The notes below the pieces were generated by a model. That model saw only the letters and a list, made by a program, of their open reading frames with translations. It ran no database searches and was not told the DNA's origin. Below, in pieces: positions 8,320 to 17,372 of a stretch of DNA of 28,440 nucleotides. Each line of letters starts with the position of its first letter. Position 1 is the stretch's first letter. The stretch is from JAFGJU01 sp964570935. GTDB lineage: Bacteria > Eisenbacteria > RBG-16-71-46 > JAFGJU01. The stretch is from the NCBI GenBank assembly GCA_964570935.1, contig CAZMZP010000001.1, positions 1 to 28,440 of the forward strand. The letters run 5' to 3'. Both the position numbers and the translations under genes were made by a program.

Positions 8320-8345
8320 TCACTGCACGGGCGTGCTCCCTGGCA

Positions 8346-9539
8346 TCATTCACGGTCTCCACTGTGAGCAGCCTCATCATCAATCTGGACTCCGAAGGAT
8401 CGATGTCGACCAAAGAAGAGTCTCTCATAGCCGCGGATCATCCTCTGAACGGAGAACTTCTCTTCGGCAGTTGTGCTAGCTGACAATCCTATCGTTTCTC
8501 TCAGCTCCTTTGACATCAGCAATGACGCGACTCTGGCGGCAGCCCCGGCGGAATCCCCACGGGACACAATGAATCCGTTTTCTCCATCAACCACGACCTC
8601 TCGCAGGCTGCCCACGTCGAAGGCCACCACAGGCACTGCCATGTACATAGCTTCGACAATAGCCAGCCCGAATGTCTCCACCTCGGACGTGCACAAGAAG
8701 ACGTCGAAGCCTGCCATCAGTTGAGGCGCATCGTTGCGGGGGCCGAGGAAGTGCGTCCTCTCACGGACTCCCACGTCAGACGCATGCTGTTGGAGTTCGT
8801 CGAGCAGATCCCCACCACCGATAATCACGAAATGGGCATCCACCCCCGAGGCAAGAAGAGCGGCTGCGACATCCAGGAACTCCTTGAGACCCTTTTCCTT
8901 CCTCAGTGTACTGACGTTCCCGACGATGCACGCGTCGTGGGGGAGATTCAGTAACTGCCTGAGAAGTTGTTGGTGGGACATATCCGGAATGCGGGAAAAA
9001 TCGACTCCATTGTGAATGACCTGTATCCGCTTAGACGGAATCGACCATGTCTTGTTCATGACGTCCTTCAGGTAGTCCGACACGGCCACCGTTGCCGTCC
9101 AGGTGTAGACTGACAACCTGTAGGCCAGGCGATTGAGCACCCTGCTGCCCCCTAGTCCCACGCTGTGTTCAGTGGCGATCCGAATAGGAATCCCGGCGAG
9201 CAAGGACGCTGGCGTTCCGAAATGAAACGCGTTTCTACAGTGCATGCTCAAAATGTCGGGCCGCAGCCTCCGCATCAAGTATGCAAGTCTGAGTACCAGC
9301 GCCAGGTCGAACCGTCCGCGTTTCCTGAGCACATGTAGCCGGACCCGTGAGTCGATGAGCTCCCCTGCAATGTCCAGACTATCGGACATCGTGCAGACAT
9401 GCACCTCATACCGAGCAGGATCCAGGTTCTTCGCGAAGTCGACGACTATCCGCTCCGCTCCCCCGAGTCCAAGCGAGTGAATCAGAAAAAGAATCCGCGC
9501 CCTACGCGGGGTTCTTTTTGTCGAGGGTTTCACCGTCAA
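8346..9539 (-). CDS. GT4 glycosyltransferase
   Basis: This GT4-type glycosyltransferase of about 397 residues begins with a basic leader, then RILFLIHSLGLGGAERIVVDFAKNL, the glycine-rich loop typical of the family. Later come IQVIHNGVDFSRIPD, VGNVSTLRKEKGLKEFLDVAA, VIIGGGDLLDEL and the E-x7-E motif (SEVETFGLAIVEAMYMAVPVVAFDVGSLREVV). It is cytosolic or membrane-associated and should extend the lipid-linked oligosaccharide. The TTG at 9539 lies 12 nt after AGGAGG; a GTG two codons on is equally possible. Its start overlaps the end of the Wzy-like gene by 38 bp, which implies translational coupling. The C-terminal 25 residues are hydrophilic and of no obvious function. Confidence 0.91.
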   Translation of the reverse strand: MTVKPSTKRTPRRARILFLIHSLGLGGAERIVVDFAKNLDPARYEVHVCTMSDSLDIAGELIDSRVRLHVLRKRGRFDLALVLRLAYLMRRLRPDILSMHCRNAFHFGTPASLLAGIPIRIATEHSVGLGGSRVLNRLAYRLSVYTWTATVAVSDYLKDVMNKTWSIPSKRIQVIHNGVDFSRIPDMSHQQLLRQLLNLPHDACIVGNVSTLRKEKGLKEFLDVAAALLASGVDAHFVIIGGGDLLDELQQHASDVGVRERTHFLGPRNDAPQLMAGFDVFLCTSEVETFGLAIVEAMYMAVPVVAFDVGSLREVVVDGENGFIVSRGDSAGAAARVASLLMSKELRETIGLSASTTAEEKFSVQRMIRGYERLFFGRHRSFGVQIDDEAAHSGDRE

Positions 9540-11004
9540 TTCTTAGCAAGACCTCCTGAAGCCCGACCAGAAGCCCCAGTGTGCATATTCCGGCATAGTG
9601 TGTGAAGACAATGCCAGTCAGACCCGCAAAGCTGATTATGGAATGGATATAGAATGAGACGATTCCGAGCGAGATGCCCTTAAGCAGGGGGTTGCGCACA
9701 CTCCTGAAAACAAAGACCCCTCTCCTGACGAGGACGAACACCAGCGCCGCCAGCGCCACGACTCCCACCACACCCGACTGCGCCAGCACCGTGATGGCGC
9801 CGCTGTCAGCCGTGCCCACGTCCTTTTTCGGAAGCTCGGAGGCGAACTCGCTCGTCCTGTGGACGTATCCGGCGCCAGCGACCGGGTTCTGTCTGAAGAG
9901 CGCCAAACGGAAAGCCCCCTCCTCTATCCTGCCACCGAAAGTCCCCCCGATTTCCGTGAACTCGCTGAAAGTGGACACAAACCGCCGGCCCACCAGGCTG
10001 GAGAGCTTCAGAAGCGACGCTTCCCTCCCCACCATGGCCAGGACAATAACAGCCAGCGCAGCGGCCACTCCAATACGCAACCACAGGGCCAGGGCTCTCC
10101 TGAGCACTACGGCCCGCATTGACGTGTCGGCGGCAGCCACCACGAAAAGAAACAACAGGCTTCCGATGGTGGCCATCCAGAAGGCCCTGCCGAAAGTGAG
10201 CACAACCCCTGCCAGCATCGCGACGGCCGAAAGAGCTGCCACCAGCCTGACCCTGCCCAACGGAGCGTACAGGTACGCGCCGAAAAGGCAGAGCAAGGCG
10301 GCCGCGGTCAAGTTGAACGAAAGCACGTAGCTTCTCGGAATGCTGAGGCCACCCACCTGCATCCACAGGACGATTGCGTGTGAAACAAGCGGTCTGTGGG
10401 TCAGTATCTGGAAAAGTGACAGCACCTCAGGCATCAGTGCAACAACCAAGAGCACTCCCAGGAACCTAAGGAGTCTCTTTGTGGTATTGACGAAGGCCAT
10501 AACCGGTATCATGCAGAGATAGTAGAAGTACGGGGCCGCCACTCTGAGCGCTAGGTTGAGCGAGCTGTGCCCTACGGCGACCGTATACAGGATCATGCCG
10601 ACGACGTAAGCGCCGTAAGCCATCGCGGCACGGACGGCCACCGAACGGAAGATGTCTGACTCTCGCCGCGACACAACTAATTCCACCCACGCCACGAGCA
10701 CGGTGGACATCAAAAGCAGGTCTCTAAGTTTGAAGATGCCCGGGATCCTTCCGAAGGTCTTCGGGTCGACGAATCCGAGGAAGTCGAACGCGGCCAGGAG
10801 GACGACTACTGGCGCAAGGTCCGGGCTCAACACGAGAACTGCCACAAACACCACGCCGAACATCATCCCCGCACCGAGACCGGGTCTTGCCCCAGTTGAC
10901 CATCCCAGCATCACCGCGAGGAGCACCAGTCCGACCAGTAGCAGCGCCAGTCTCATGTCTCTGGCCGGCCCGCGCCTTGGCGAATCCTTCGCCGGCTTAC
11001 GCAC
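9502..11004 (-). CDS. O-antigen polymerase/ligase-like membrane protein (Wzy/WaaL superfamily)
   Basis: This is a polytopic membrane protein of about 500 residues with roughly a dozen hydrophobic helices. A central TFGRAFWMATIGSLL segment and a later extracytoplasmic loop (GGRIEEGAFRLALFRQNPVAGAGYVH) match the Wzy_C/O-antigen ligase family, where an arginine-rich loop followed by NP-GxG is typical. Its likely job is to polymerise flipped repeat units in the periplasm. The frame is open to a TTG at 11037, but GGAGG at 11013-11017 is placed 8 nt before the GTG at 11004, so I choose that start. It then overlaps the GT2 gene by 8 bp. Ligase rather than polymerase activity cannot be excluded; it is the only such gene here. 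Confidence 0.86.
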   Translation of the reverse strand: MRKPAKDSPRRGPARDMRLALLLVGLVLLAVMLGWSTGARPGLGAGMMFGVVFVAVLVLSPDLAPVVVLLAAFDFLGFVDPKTFGRIPGIFKLRDLLLMSTVLVAWVELVVSRRESDIFRSVAVRAAMAYGAYVVGMILYTVAVGHSSLNLALRVAAPYFYYLCMIPVMAFVNTTKRLLRFLGVLLVVALMPEVLSLFQILTHRPLVSHAIVLWMQVGGLSIPRSYVLSFNLTAAALLCLFGAYLYAPLGRVRLVAALSAVAMLAGVVLTFGRAFWMATIGSLLFLFVVAAADTSMRAVVLRRALALWLRIGVAAALAVIVLAMVGREASLLKLSSLVGRRFVSTFSEFTEIGGTFGGRIEEGAFRLALFRQNPVAGAGYVHRTSEFASELPKKDVGTADSGAITVLAQSGVVGVVALAALVFVLVRRGVFVFRSVRNPLLKGISLGIVSFYIHSIISFAGLTGIVFTHYAGICTLGLLVGLQEVLLRIDGETLDKKNPA

Positions 11005-11902
11005 GGACACCCCCTCCGGCTCTTCCGGGTCTGACAAGAAGATACGACCACCAGACGAGCAGTTCCACCGAGCATATCACCCACGCCGCAAGAGCTGCCG
11101 CGACGCCGTGATGTTTGCGGAAATACTTCACAAAATCGTCCCTCTGTATCTTCTGGATAGCCAATATGGGCTTTTTCCTTGTCGAACGACTGACTAGGTG
11201 GCAGATTCTGGCTCCGGGGTTGTGCAGTAACTTGTACCCCGCTGCGCGCAGTCTCATGCACACGTCATCATCGGTTAGATACAAGAGGAACCTCTCGTCG
11301 AAGAGACCTATCCTGAGAAGCGCTGGCCGACCGGCGAACAAGAATGCACCGGACACCGCATCTACCTCTCGTTCCGAGAGTCTGTCCCAGTCACCCATCG
11401 ATGCGTCCCTGAGCAGACGGGAGTTCCGGAACATCCTCACGACCGGTTCCCTGCTCAGAAGCAGCCAGGACAGTGTCCTGGACTTCCAGCAAGTGGGAAT
11501 AATCGAGCCGCTGCCGTCCACGAAGACGCAGCTCGCCGCGCCCGCCTCCGGGTGGCTCTCCATGAACCTGACCATGTTCTCGATCGTGCTGTCCTCCAGA
11601 AGCGTGTCCGGGTTAAGTACGAGAGCGTAGCGTCCCGTCGCTTGCGAAAGTGCCTGGTTGTTCGCCCTCGCAAAGTACAGGTTTTCGGAATTGGCCGTCA
11701 GTTGCACCCACGGAAATCTCTCCGCAACCATCCGCGTGGTGCCATCGGACGACGCGTTGTCCACGACGAAGACCTCGAGGGGAGTCCTCCGTGTGGACAC
11801 GTGGACTCGCTCGAGGCAGGCCTCCAGTTCCTCCCGGCAATTGTGCGTGACAATTGCCACTGACACTGTGACACGGCCCTTTTCGCCGTCCGCGTCATGC
11901 AT
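10997..11902 (-). CDS. GT2 glycosyltransferase (WbbL rhamnosyltransferase-like)
   Basis: This 301-residue GT2 (GT-A fold) inverting glycosyltransferase has VSVAIVTHNCREELEACLE, VVDNASSDGT and LYFARANNQAL. The metal-binding DxD equivalent is in ALVLNPDTLL, with VSGAFLFAGRPALLRIGLFDERFLLYLTDDDVCMRLRAAGYKL after it. The last combination is common in WbbL-like rhamnosyltransferases. A hydrophobic C-terminal helix (AALAAWVICSVELLVWW) probably anchors it to the inner membrane. The ATG at 11902 overlaps the stop region of the flippase gene by 8 bp, and the 3' end overlaps the polymerase start. The donor sugar is not determined by sequence alone. Confidence 0.92.
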   Translation of the reverse strand: MHDADGEKGRVTVSVAIVTHNCREELEACLERVHVSTRRTPLEVFVVDNASSDGTTRMVAERFPWVQLTANSENLYFARANNQALSQATGRYALVLNPDTLLEDSTIENMVRFMESHPEAGAASCVFVDGSGSIIPTCWKSRTLSWLLLSREPVVRMFRNSRLLRDASMGDWDRLSEREVDAVSGAFLFAGRPALLRIGLFDERFLLYLTDDDVCMRLRAAGYKLLHNPGARICHLVSRSTRKKPILAIQKIQRDDFVKYFRKHHGVAAALAAWVICSVELLVWWSYLLVRPGRAGGGVRA

Positions 11903-13202
11903 CTCGCTGGAACAGCTCCCTCATGTTGCGCACCAGAAACCCCTTGAACTCAACAAAATCCTGCCTCCCCACCGCGAACAGTGGAAGGAGGCTGCGACCA
12001 GAAACTCGTGCAAAGACAAACAGGGCGACTGACATTGACAGAACGTAGGCGACCGATGACGCCACGGCCGCTCCGTTGATCCCGAACCTGGGTATCAAAG
12101 CGACATCGAGTGCGACGCCGATCACAAGACTGAGTGCAGCGAGCGCAGTGTTGATGAACGGCCTCCCGACAAAGCCGTTGTAGTACGCGACAGTAATGTG
12201 GGCCAGACCGTAAATAACGGTGCCTGGGAGAAGAATCCTCATCGCCGTGGCGGCAGGCCGAAACTGCTCTCCGTAGATTGCCGATATCAGCACACCACCC
12301 AACACTCCTAGAAATAGCGCGCACCCCACGCCCCATATGACCGCGAAACGACATCCCCGTGCGGCGAGGGCGTACGACTCGTTTGCGTCAGCCGAGGAGA
12401 ACCTCGGCAGCAGCGCAACTGCCATGGCGCTGGGCAGGTACATGATCATTGAGCTGGCCACAGCGGCGACGGAGTAAAGGCCTACCTCCGAAGCGTCAAG
12501 GAAGTAGGCCACCAGAAACAGGTCGAGGCGGAGACTAGCCATCCCTATCAGGCTCCCGATGCATACGGCCGCGCCGAACTTGAGTGATTGCCTGAGCAGC
12601 GGCAACGAGACAGCAATTCCCGGAGTCGCGACCGACAAGACCAGCCACAAAGCCACAAGCGTTGAGACAACCTCCCCCCCCATCCAGCAATAGACGGCCG
12701 TGGTGATGGCGGGGCGGCGCCAGACAAAGGACACCAGGAGGATCAGGGTCACGGCGTTTGCCACCACCTTCGCGACTGAGAACCGACCGATCCTGTTCAT
12801 GCCCTGAAGGAGGGCGTCGAAGTGCTCACGCAGGAGCCCAGCCGGCGTTACGACGGCCAGGATTCCGAAGAACGGCCAGAGGGCGGCTCTTTCTCCCGTC
12901 CATCTTCTCAGGACCAGGTAGACGACGGCGACAACAACGGAGGAAACGACTGTTACCGCGATGGAATTGTGAAGGAGCTCGGTAGGAGTGCGTCGTCGCT
13001 TGCCCGCTGTGCTGGCTACGAACACAGGGACGCCGAGGTTCCCTATCAGGACCGCGAAGGCATAGGTAAGGACGACGAGCGAATAGGTTCCCTTTCCGGC
13101 CGGACCCAGCGCCCTCGCGATTATCACGCCGCTGAGGAAGGTAGTGATGAGGCTTGCCACCTGGCTGGCCAGGTTCACTGTGGTCGCTCTACCGAAGCTC
13201 AT
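11895..13202 (-). CDS. Wzx-type polysaccharide flippase
   Basis: This 435-residue integral membrane protein has about 12-14 predicted helices and belongs to the MATE/MOP (polysaccharide biosynthesis protein) superfamily. The N-terminus, FGRATTVNLASQVASLITTFLSGVIIARALGPAGKGTYSLVVL, carries the conserved ARxLGPxxxGxY pattern. RLDLFLVAYFLDASEVGLYSVA and the C-terminal GINGAAVASSVAYVLS are also typical. It should flip undecaprenyl-linked repeat units across the inner membrane for the Wzy-like protein. It starts at ATG 13202, only 8 bp after the acyltransferase stop, without an obvious Shine-Dalgarno, so coupling is likely. It ends inside the GT2 start. Confidence 0.92.
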   Translation of the reverse strand: MSFGRATTVNLASQVASLITTFLSGVIIARALGPAGKGTYSLVVLTYAFAVLIGNLGVPVFVASTAGKRRRTPTELLHNSIAVTVVSSVVVAVVYLVLRRWTGERAALWPFFGILAVVTPAGLLREHFDALLQGMNRIGRFSVAKVVANAVTLILLVSFVWRRPAITTAVYCWMGGEVVSTLVALWLVLSVATPGIAVSLPLLRQSLKFGAAVCIGSLIGMASLRLDLFLVAYFLDASEVGLYSVAAVASSMIMYLPSAMAVALLPRFSSADANESYALAARGCRFAVIWGVGCALFLGVLGGVLISAIYGEQFRPAATAMRILLPGTVIYGLAHITVAYYNGFVGRPFINTALAALSLVIGVALDVALIPRFGINGAAVASSVAYVLSMSVALFVFARVSGRSLLPLFAVGRQDFVEFKGFLVRNMRELFQRDA

Positions 13203-13210
13203 GTATCTGT

Positions 13211-13981
13211 TCAGGGTCTGCGTGAAGAATCAAGTGTCTGGAACGTGACCCTGTCAGCCTCCTGTTTCAGCGTCTTCTTCAGCAGGGCCGGAGCTCCGCC
13301 GACCATGGTCCCGCTCCTGACCGGCGCGCTCACAACGCTGTTCGGAAGCACTACAGAGAAGGACTCTATCACTGTCCCGGGATATATTGTGGAATTACCG
13401 CCTATCCAGACGCGGTCCCCGATTTTCACGGCCGCGGCGAGGTGCTCTGAATGATCGCAGAGCTCCTTTCCCTTGAGGGCGCTCATCACGCTCGAATGCG
13501 TCCAGATCCCGGTGGCAGGCCCGGCAACGTGCACGTAGTTGCCTATCTCCAACCCTCCGGACCAATCGAGGACGTCGCCTATACCTATGTAGCAGTGCTT
13601 GCCGATGCTTATCCTGCCATTCTGAAAGCCGGTCATGACCACACCGCGCTCGATGAAGGAGTTCTCGCCTATGACCGCGTTGCCCACCAGGGCGAAGTCG
13701 GATATCACCACCCCGCTAGCCAGCACGCAGTCCTCACCGATACAGGAACCCGTTCGAACCTGCGCCCCATCCCCCATCGTCACTCCGGCGCCCACGGTGA
13801 CGCCGGGACCGATCTTCACCGAGTCGCCGATGCGCGCCCCATCGCCCAGTCGCGTCCCCCTTGAGACCCTCACCCCGCGTCCCAGGGACACACCCCCCAA
13901 CCTGAGCAACTGAAGTCTCCACGCGTTGACGGGCGTGACGGACGCCAGACCTCTGAAAACTCTCCTGATTCGACGGCTCAT
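13211..13981 (-). CDS. Left-handed beta-helix acyltransferase
   Basis: Long runs of hexapeptide repeats (GVRVSRGTRLGDGARIGDSVKIGPGVTVGAGVTMGDG, VKIGDRVWIGGNSTIYPGTVI) identify an LbH acyl/acetyltransferase of 256 residues. The stretch IWTHSSVMSALKGKELCDHSEH interrupts the coils and may form the acceptor loop; its His residues are candidates for catalysis. A short helical N-terminus (VNAWRLQLLRLGGVSLG) is typical of WcaF/NodL-like O-acetyltransferases. It probably O-acetylates a sugar of the polymer. It overlaps the preceding FemAB-like gene by ATGA, so two putative acyl-modifying enzymes are coupled. It is clearly different from the WlbB-like protein at the other end of the operon. Confidence 0.84.
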   Translation of the reverse strand: MSRRIRRVFRGLASVTPVNAWRLQLLRLGGVSLGRGVRVSRGTRLGDGARIGDSVKIGPGVTVGAGVTMGDGAQVRTGSCIGEDCVLASGVVISDFALVGNAVIGENSFIERGVVMTGFQNGRISIGKHCYIGIGDVLDWSGGLEIGNYVHVAGPATGIWTHSSVMSALKGKELCDHSEHLAAAVKIGDRVWIGGNSTIYPGTVIESFSVVLPNSVVSAPVRSGTMVGGAPALLKKTLKQEADRVTFQTLDSSRRP

Positions 13982-15027
13982 TTCCTGTTCCCCAGCAATC
14001 TGCGAATTGTCCTCCCCGGATGGCGGAGAGCGTCGACGGCCCGCACCGCCTCACCTACACCGGTCCTCTTGACTGCGTAACAGTAGGTGGTCGGGCTTCC
14101 TCCGAAACCCTCTTTGAAAGCCGAGATACCGGGCAGCCTGGGGTCGATTCCCAGAAAATCGTAGGTCAGCGACCCCCGTTCCCGGGCGTCCAGTATCCCC
14201 ATCCATTGTACTAGAACGTTCGCCGCCGAACCTCGTCCCAACTCTGAAGAAGCTCCACTCCAGTAACACGTCATTCGACCAGAGTGAAGCATAATCGCAC
14301 CTGCTACTGGTTGCCCATCGACGTGAGCCACGAAGAAAGTGGCCATCCCCAATGGCACCATCGCCTCGAGCAACTCCCGGAAGAAGGAGAGCTTCTGAGG
14401 CTCCTTGCCGCATCTCGCGAGCGTGTCACAGAGCATGCCGTGAAAGGCCTCAACATCGTTCAGACAGCCCTCTCGAACCTTGACCCCCTTCCTCTTGGCG
14501 CGGCGTATGTCGTTCCTGCGTGTCGAGCCGATCTCGCGCCACAGTCTATCCCCTTCCCCTCTCAGGTCGACGACCACCGTCTCAACATCGTGCACCGAAT
14601 AGCCGGCCCCGCTGAGGGTTGAAGGATCAAAGCCTGGAGGTGTTATGACGTAGGACGTGTGGCCTCCACTCAGTCTCTCCTGGGGCTCCAGCAGTGGCCC
14701 AAGTGTGGACTCGAACCCGGGGAGACAGACGGGGCCGCCGTACACGGCTTCGTACATCCTCGGCGGCGACCAGACCGTCTTGAGGCAAAGTCCCTCGGAC
14801 AGAGTGTAGAAAAAGTTGCACCCGACCACGCGGCGCTCCGCTTTCGCTATTGAGACCTTAGGGTTCAACCCGTATTCGGACGAAAGCACCGAATTCCATT
14901 CCAGTGAATGGAACGGAGTTGCCAGGGGCGCCTCTGAGAGAAACGCACGCAGCTCGTTGGCCACATCTTCGGGAAGGCCTCTCAGCTCCGTCGAGAAGAC
15001 TGTAAGCCCAGGGGACACTCGAATCAT
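13978..15027 (-). CDS. FemAB/GNAT-type acyl- or aminoacyl-transferase
   Basis: This 349-residue protein has the double-GNAT layout of FemAB-related and CelD/BcsL-like (Acetyltransf_6) proteins. An N-terminal half contains ATPFHSLEWNSVL, a middle basic segment STRRNDIRRAKRKGVKV is diagnostic, and the second GNAT unit has FFVAHVDGQPVAGAIMLHSGRMTCYWSGAS followed by YDFLGIDPRLPGISAFKEGFGG. Members add amino acids or acyl groups to cell-envelope polymers or lipids. Its place between the Wzc-like kinase and an LbH acyltransferase suggests decoration of the polysaccharide or its lipid carrier, which is inference. The 74-bp gap upstream holds a weak 5-bp GCGGG/CCCGC hairpin (15077-15093). No strong ribosome site precedes the ATG. 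Confidence 0.8.
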   Translation of the reverse strand: MIRVSPGLTVFSTELRGLPEDVANELRAFLSEAPLATPFHSLEWNSVLSSEYGLNPKVSIAKAERRVVGCNFFYTLSEGLCLKTVWSPPRMYEAVYGGPVCLPGFESTLGPLLEPQERLSGGHTSYVITPPGFDPSTLSGAGYSVHDVETVVVDLRGEGDRLWREIGSTRRNDIRRAKRKGVKVREGCLNDVEAFHGMLCDTLARCGKEPQKLSFFRELLEAMVPLGMATFFVAHVDGQPVAGAIMLHSGRMTCYWSGASSELGRGSAANVLVQWMGILDARERGSLTYDFLGIDPRLPGISAFKEGFGGSPTTYCYAVKRTGVGEAVRAVDALRHPGRTIRRLLGNRK

Positions 15028-15101
15028 CTTGTTTACTGGGAATGTCGCAGTCTGTGAGTCAGAGGTCTGTGCGTCTGCGGGAACAGGGCCCGCGTCACGT
15101 C

Positions 15102-17363
15102 TCAGGTCCGCGACTTGCCGGACTTTTCATCCTCGGAATGGGACGTGTAGTAGTAGTGGTAGTACCTGTCTCCCAGCCTCTTTCCTATGTTCAGATCGTT
15201 TAGCACGATACCTATTATTCTCGTGTGTACGGCCTTCATCAGGGAGAGCGCCTTCGACAGGCCGCCGGTCATCGTGGCGCCGCTCCTGACCACCAGGATC
15301 GCCCCGTCCACGCTGGCGCCGAGCGCGGCCGCGTCAGAGATCGGGAGTATGGGCGGAGAGTCAAAAAGCACGAACTCGAACCGCTGCGAGAGCTCTTCGA
15401 TTACCTGCCGCATTTTCCTCGAACCCAGCATCTCGGACGGGTTCGGGGGCAGCGGGCCGGTGCCCAGAAGGAACAGGCCTTCGATTTTCGTGGGCGTGAG
15501 TGCCTGCTCGAGCGGCAGCTTGCCGCTCAAAACGTCCGTCAGGCCCACCCCTCTGCCTCCTCCGAGCATCGCGCTAACAGTCGGCCGGCGCAGGTCGGAA
15601 TCGACCACCACCGTTCTGCTGCCGGACTGCGCCATGGCGACTCCCAGATTGGCCACGATCGTCGACTTGCCTTCCGAGGGGCCCGGGCTCGTCACAACGA
15701 TGGTGCGCACGGGCTCGTCCACTCTGGAGAAGAGGATGTTTGTCCGCAGAGTCCGGTACGATTCGGACACTGGCGAGCGGGGGTCCGCTTCCGCGACCAG
15801 CAAGCGCCCACCCGGCTCACCGATGCCTGCCGTCGCGGGTGCGCGCTTTCTCCGACCGAGACCCACCCTGCCGTTCTGTACCCTGGGTATCGAGGCTAAC
15901 AGCGGGATTCCGCCGCTGATGCTCTCTATGTCGGAGGCGTCCGCAATCCTGTCCCTGAAACGCTCGAGGCCGAACGCTCCTATGAAGCCCAGCAGCAGTC
16001 CTGCGATCGCTCCCAGCATGAGGTTGCGGCGCTTTCTGGGGAGGATCGGGTCCTGCGGCTCCTCGGCCCGGTCCACAATGGAGGCGTTGCCCAGCTGCCC
16101 AGCTTCCTTGATGCGCGCCTCCTCATACTTCTCCATCAACATCACGAGGATCTGCTCGTTGACCTGTTTGTCGCGTTCAAGCCTCGCGAGCGACAGAGCC
16201 GTTCCGGGAAGTTTCTCCAAATCAGTGTTGTACTCCGCGATGATCTGCTTGAGTCCGTCCACTCTGGCCTTCAGGGTTCTGACTTCAACCTCCAGGTCCA
16301 GGATGCGCTCCACCAGGACCTGCGAGTATGAAAACGGGTCCTTGACGTCCAGCTCGGCCGCCAGCGCCTCCTTCGTGCTCACCACCAACCGCGCCTTCGT
16401 GTCCTGGATTCTCCGCTCTATCTCCCGCATCTTCTCGTGGTTCTCGTCGTAGCCCTGAGCGAGATAGCGTGCCCTTATCCCTTCAAGGGTGGCCAATTCG
16501 TTCCTGAGGCCGGTCACGACCGGCGCCGAGACTCTCCCGATGTCGTCCACCAACGACTTCTTTTGCGTGGAGAGCTGGCTCTCCAGGAAACTCATGCGCC
16601 GCTGGGCGGCCTCCAGGTCAACCTGGGCCTGGCCCATCTGCGCCTCGAACTCCACCAGCCTCTTCACCGCCGCTTCCGTCTCGTCCGTGAGACTGGCCAC
16701 CTTCTTTGATTCCTGGAAGTTCTTGAGCTCGTCCTCGGCGCTGGACAACCTTTCTCTGACGAGCTCAAGCTGGTCCTCGAGGAAGCCTTTCACTTCGGTG
16801 ACCTCACCGCGCGCCCAGGAGAGATTCGTCTCTATGTAAGCGCTCACTATTGTGTTGGCGATGAGACTGGCCTCGAAGGGACTGCCCGCTCTGGCCCTGA
16901 TCTGGATGACGTTGGTGTTCTCGACGGGTGAGACTTGAATGGAAGAAGACAACGCGCGGAGTATGTCCACGTCGCTGGCCGGCCCATCCTCACCCCCGAG
17001 TAACTGAAGCCGTCGTGAATAGGGCGAAGAGCGAAGCTTCTCCATTGTCCTCTGGACAAGTGTCCTGCTTCTCAGGATCTCGACCTGATTATTGAGCAGG
17101 ACTTCGTTCAGCACCGCGGATTGCATCGGATTCCTGCCGCCGAAGATCGATTCCACGCCACCGACGCGGCCCCCGACCTCGACGAGGAGCGTGCTTCCCG
17201 CCTCGTAAACCTTCTTGGCCGTGAAGGTGAACACCGCAGTCACGGCCACCGTGAGGAGGAATATGCCGGCTATGACAAACCTGTTCCTGTACGCTACGCG
17301 CAGGTACTCGATGAACGTGGGCTCGTTTCTGTCGGAATCAGGGGAAAACATGAATGTCAGCAC
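15102..17363 (-). CDS. Wzc-like chain-length determinant fused to BY-type tyrosine autokinase
   Basis: This 753-residue polysaccharide co-polymerase has an N-terminal Wzz domain with a first transmembrane helix (~29-50), a long periplasmic coiled-coil region (~185-420) and the DPILPRKRRN motif (438-447) before the second helix (~448-466). The cytoplasmic kinase has Walker A GPSEGKST (561-568), Walker A' VVVDSDLRRP (585-594) and Walker B VLFDSP (665-670). The tail carries five tyrosines in RYYHYYY (734-739), the usual autophosphorylation cluster. It should set polymer length and control export. It starts at GTG 17363 or ATG 17351, 9-21 bp after the SLBB gene. No low-molecular-weight tyrosine phosphatase gene is seen nearby. 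Confidence 0.95.
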   Translation of the reverse strand: MLTFMFSPDSDRNEPTFIEYLRVAYRNRFVIAGIFLLTVAVTAVFTFTAKKVYEAGSTLLVEVGGRVGGVESIFGGRNPMQSAVLNEVLLNNQVEILRSRTLVQRTMEKLRSSPYSRRLQLLGGEDGPASDVDILRALSSSIQVSPVENTNVIQIRARAGSPFEASLIANTIVSAYIETNLSWARGEVTEVKGFLEDQLELVRERLSSAEDELKNFQESKKVASLTDETEAAVKRLVEFEAQMGQAQVDLEAAQRRMSFLESQLSTQKKSLVDDIGRVSAPVVTGLRNELATLEGIRARYLAQGYDENHEKMREIERRIQDTKARLVVSTKEALAAELDVKDPFSYSQVLVERILDLEVEVRTLKARVDGLKQIIAEYNTDLEKLPGTALSLARLERDKQVNEQILVMLMEKYEEARIKEAGQLGNASIVDRAEEPQDPILPRKRRNLMLGAIAGLLLGFIGAFGLERFRDRIADASDIESISGGIPLLASIPRVQNGRVGLGRRKRAPATAGIGEPGGRLLVAEADPRSPVSESYRTLRTNILFSRVDEPVRTIVVTSPGPSEGKSTIVANLGVAMAQSGSRTVVVDSDLRRPTVSAMLGGGRGVGLTDVLSGKLPLEQALTPTKIEGLFLLGTGPLPPNPSEMLGSRKMRQVIEELSQRFEFVLFDSPPILPISDAAALGASVDGAILVVRSGATMTGGLSKALSLMKAVHTRIIGIVLNDLNIGKRLGDRYYHYYYTSHSEDEKSGKSRT

Positions 17364-17372
17364 TCAGTGAGA

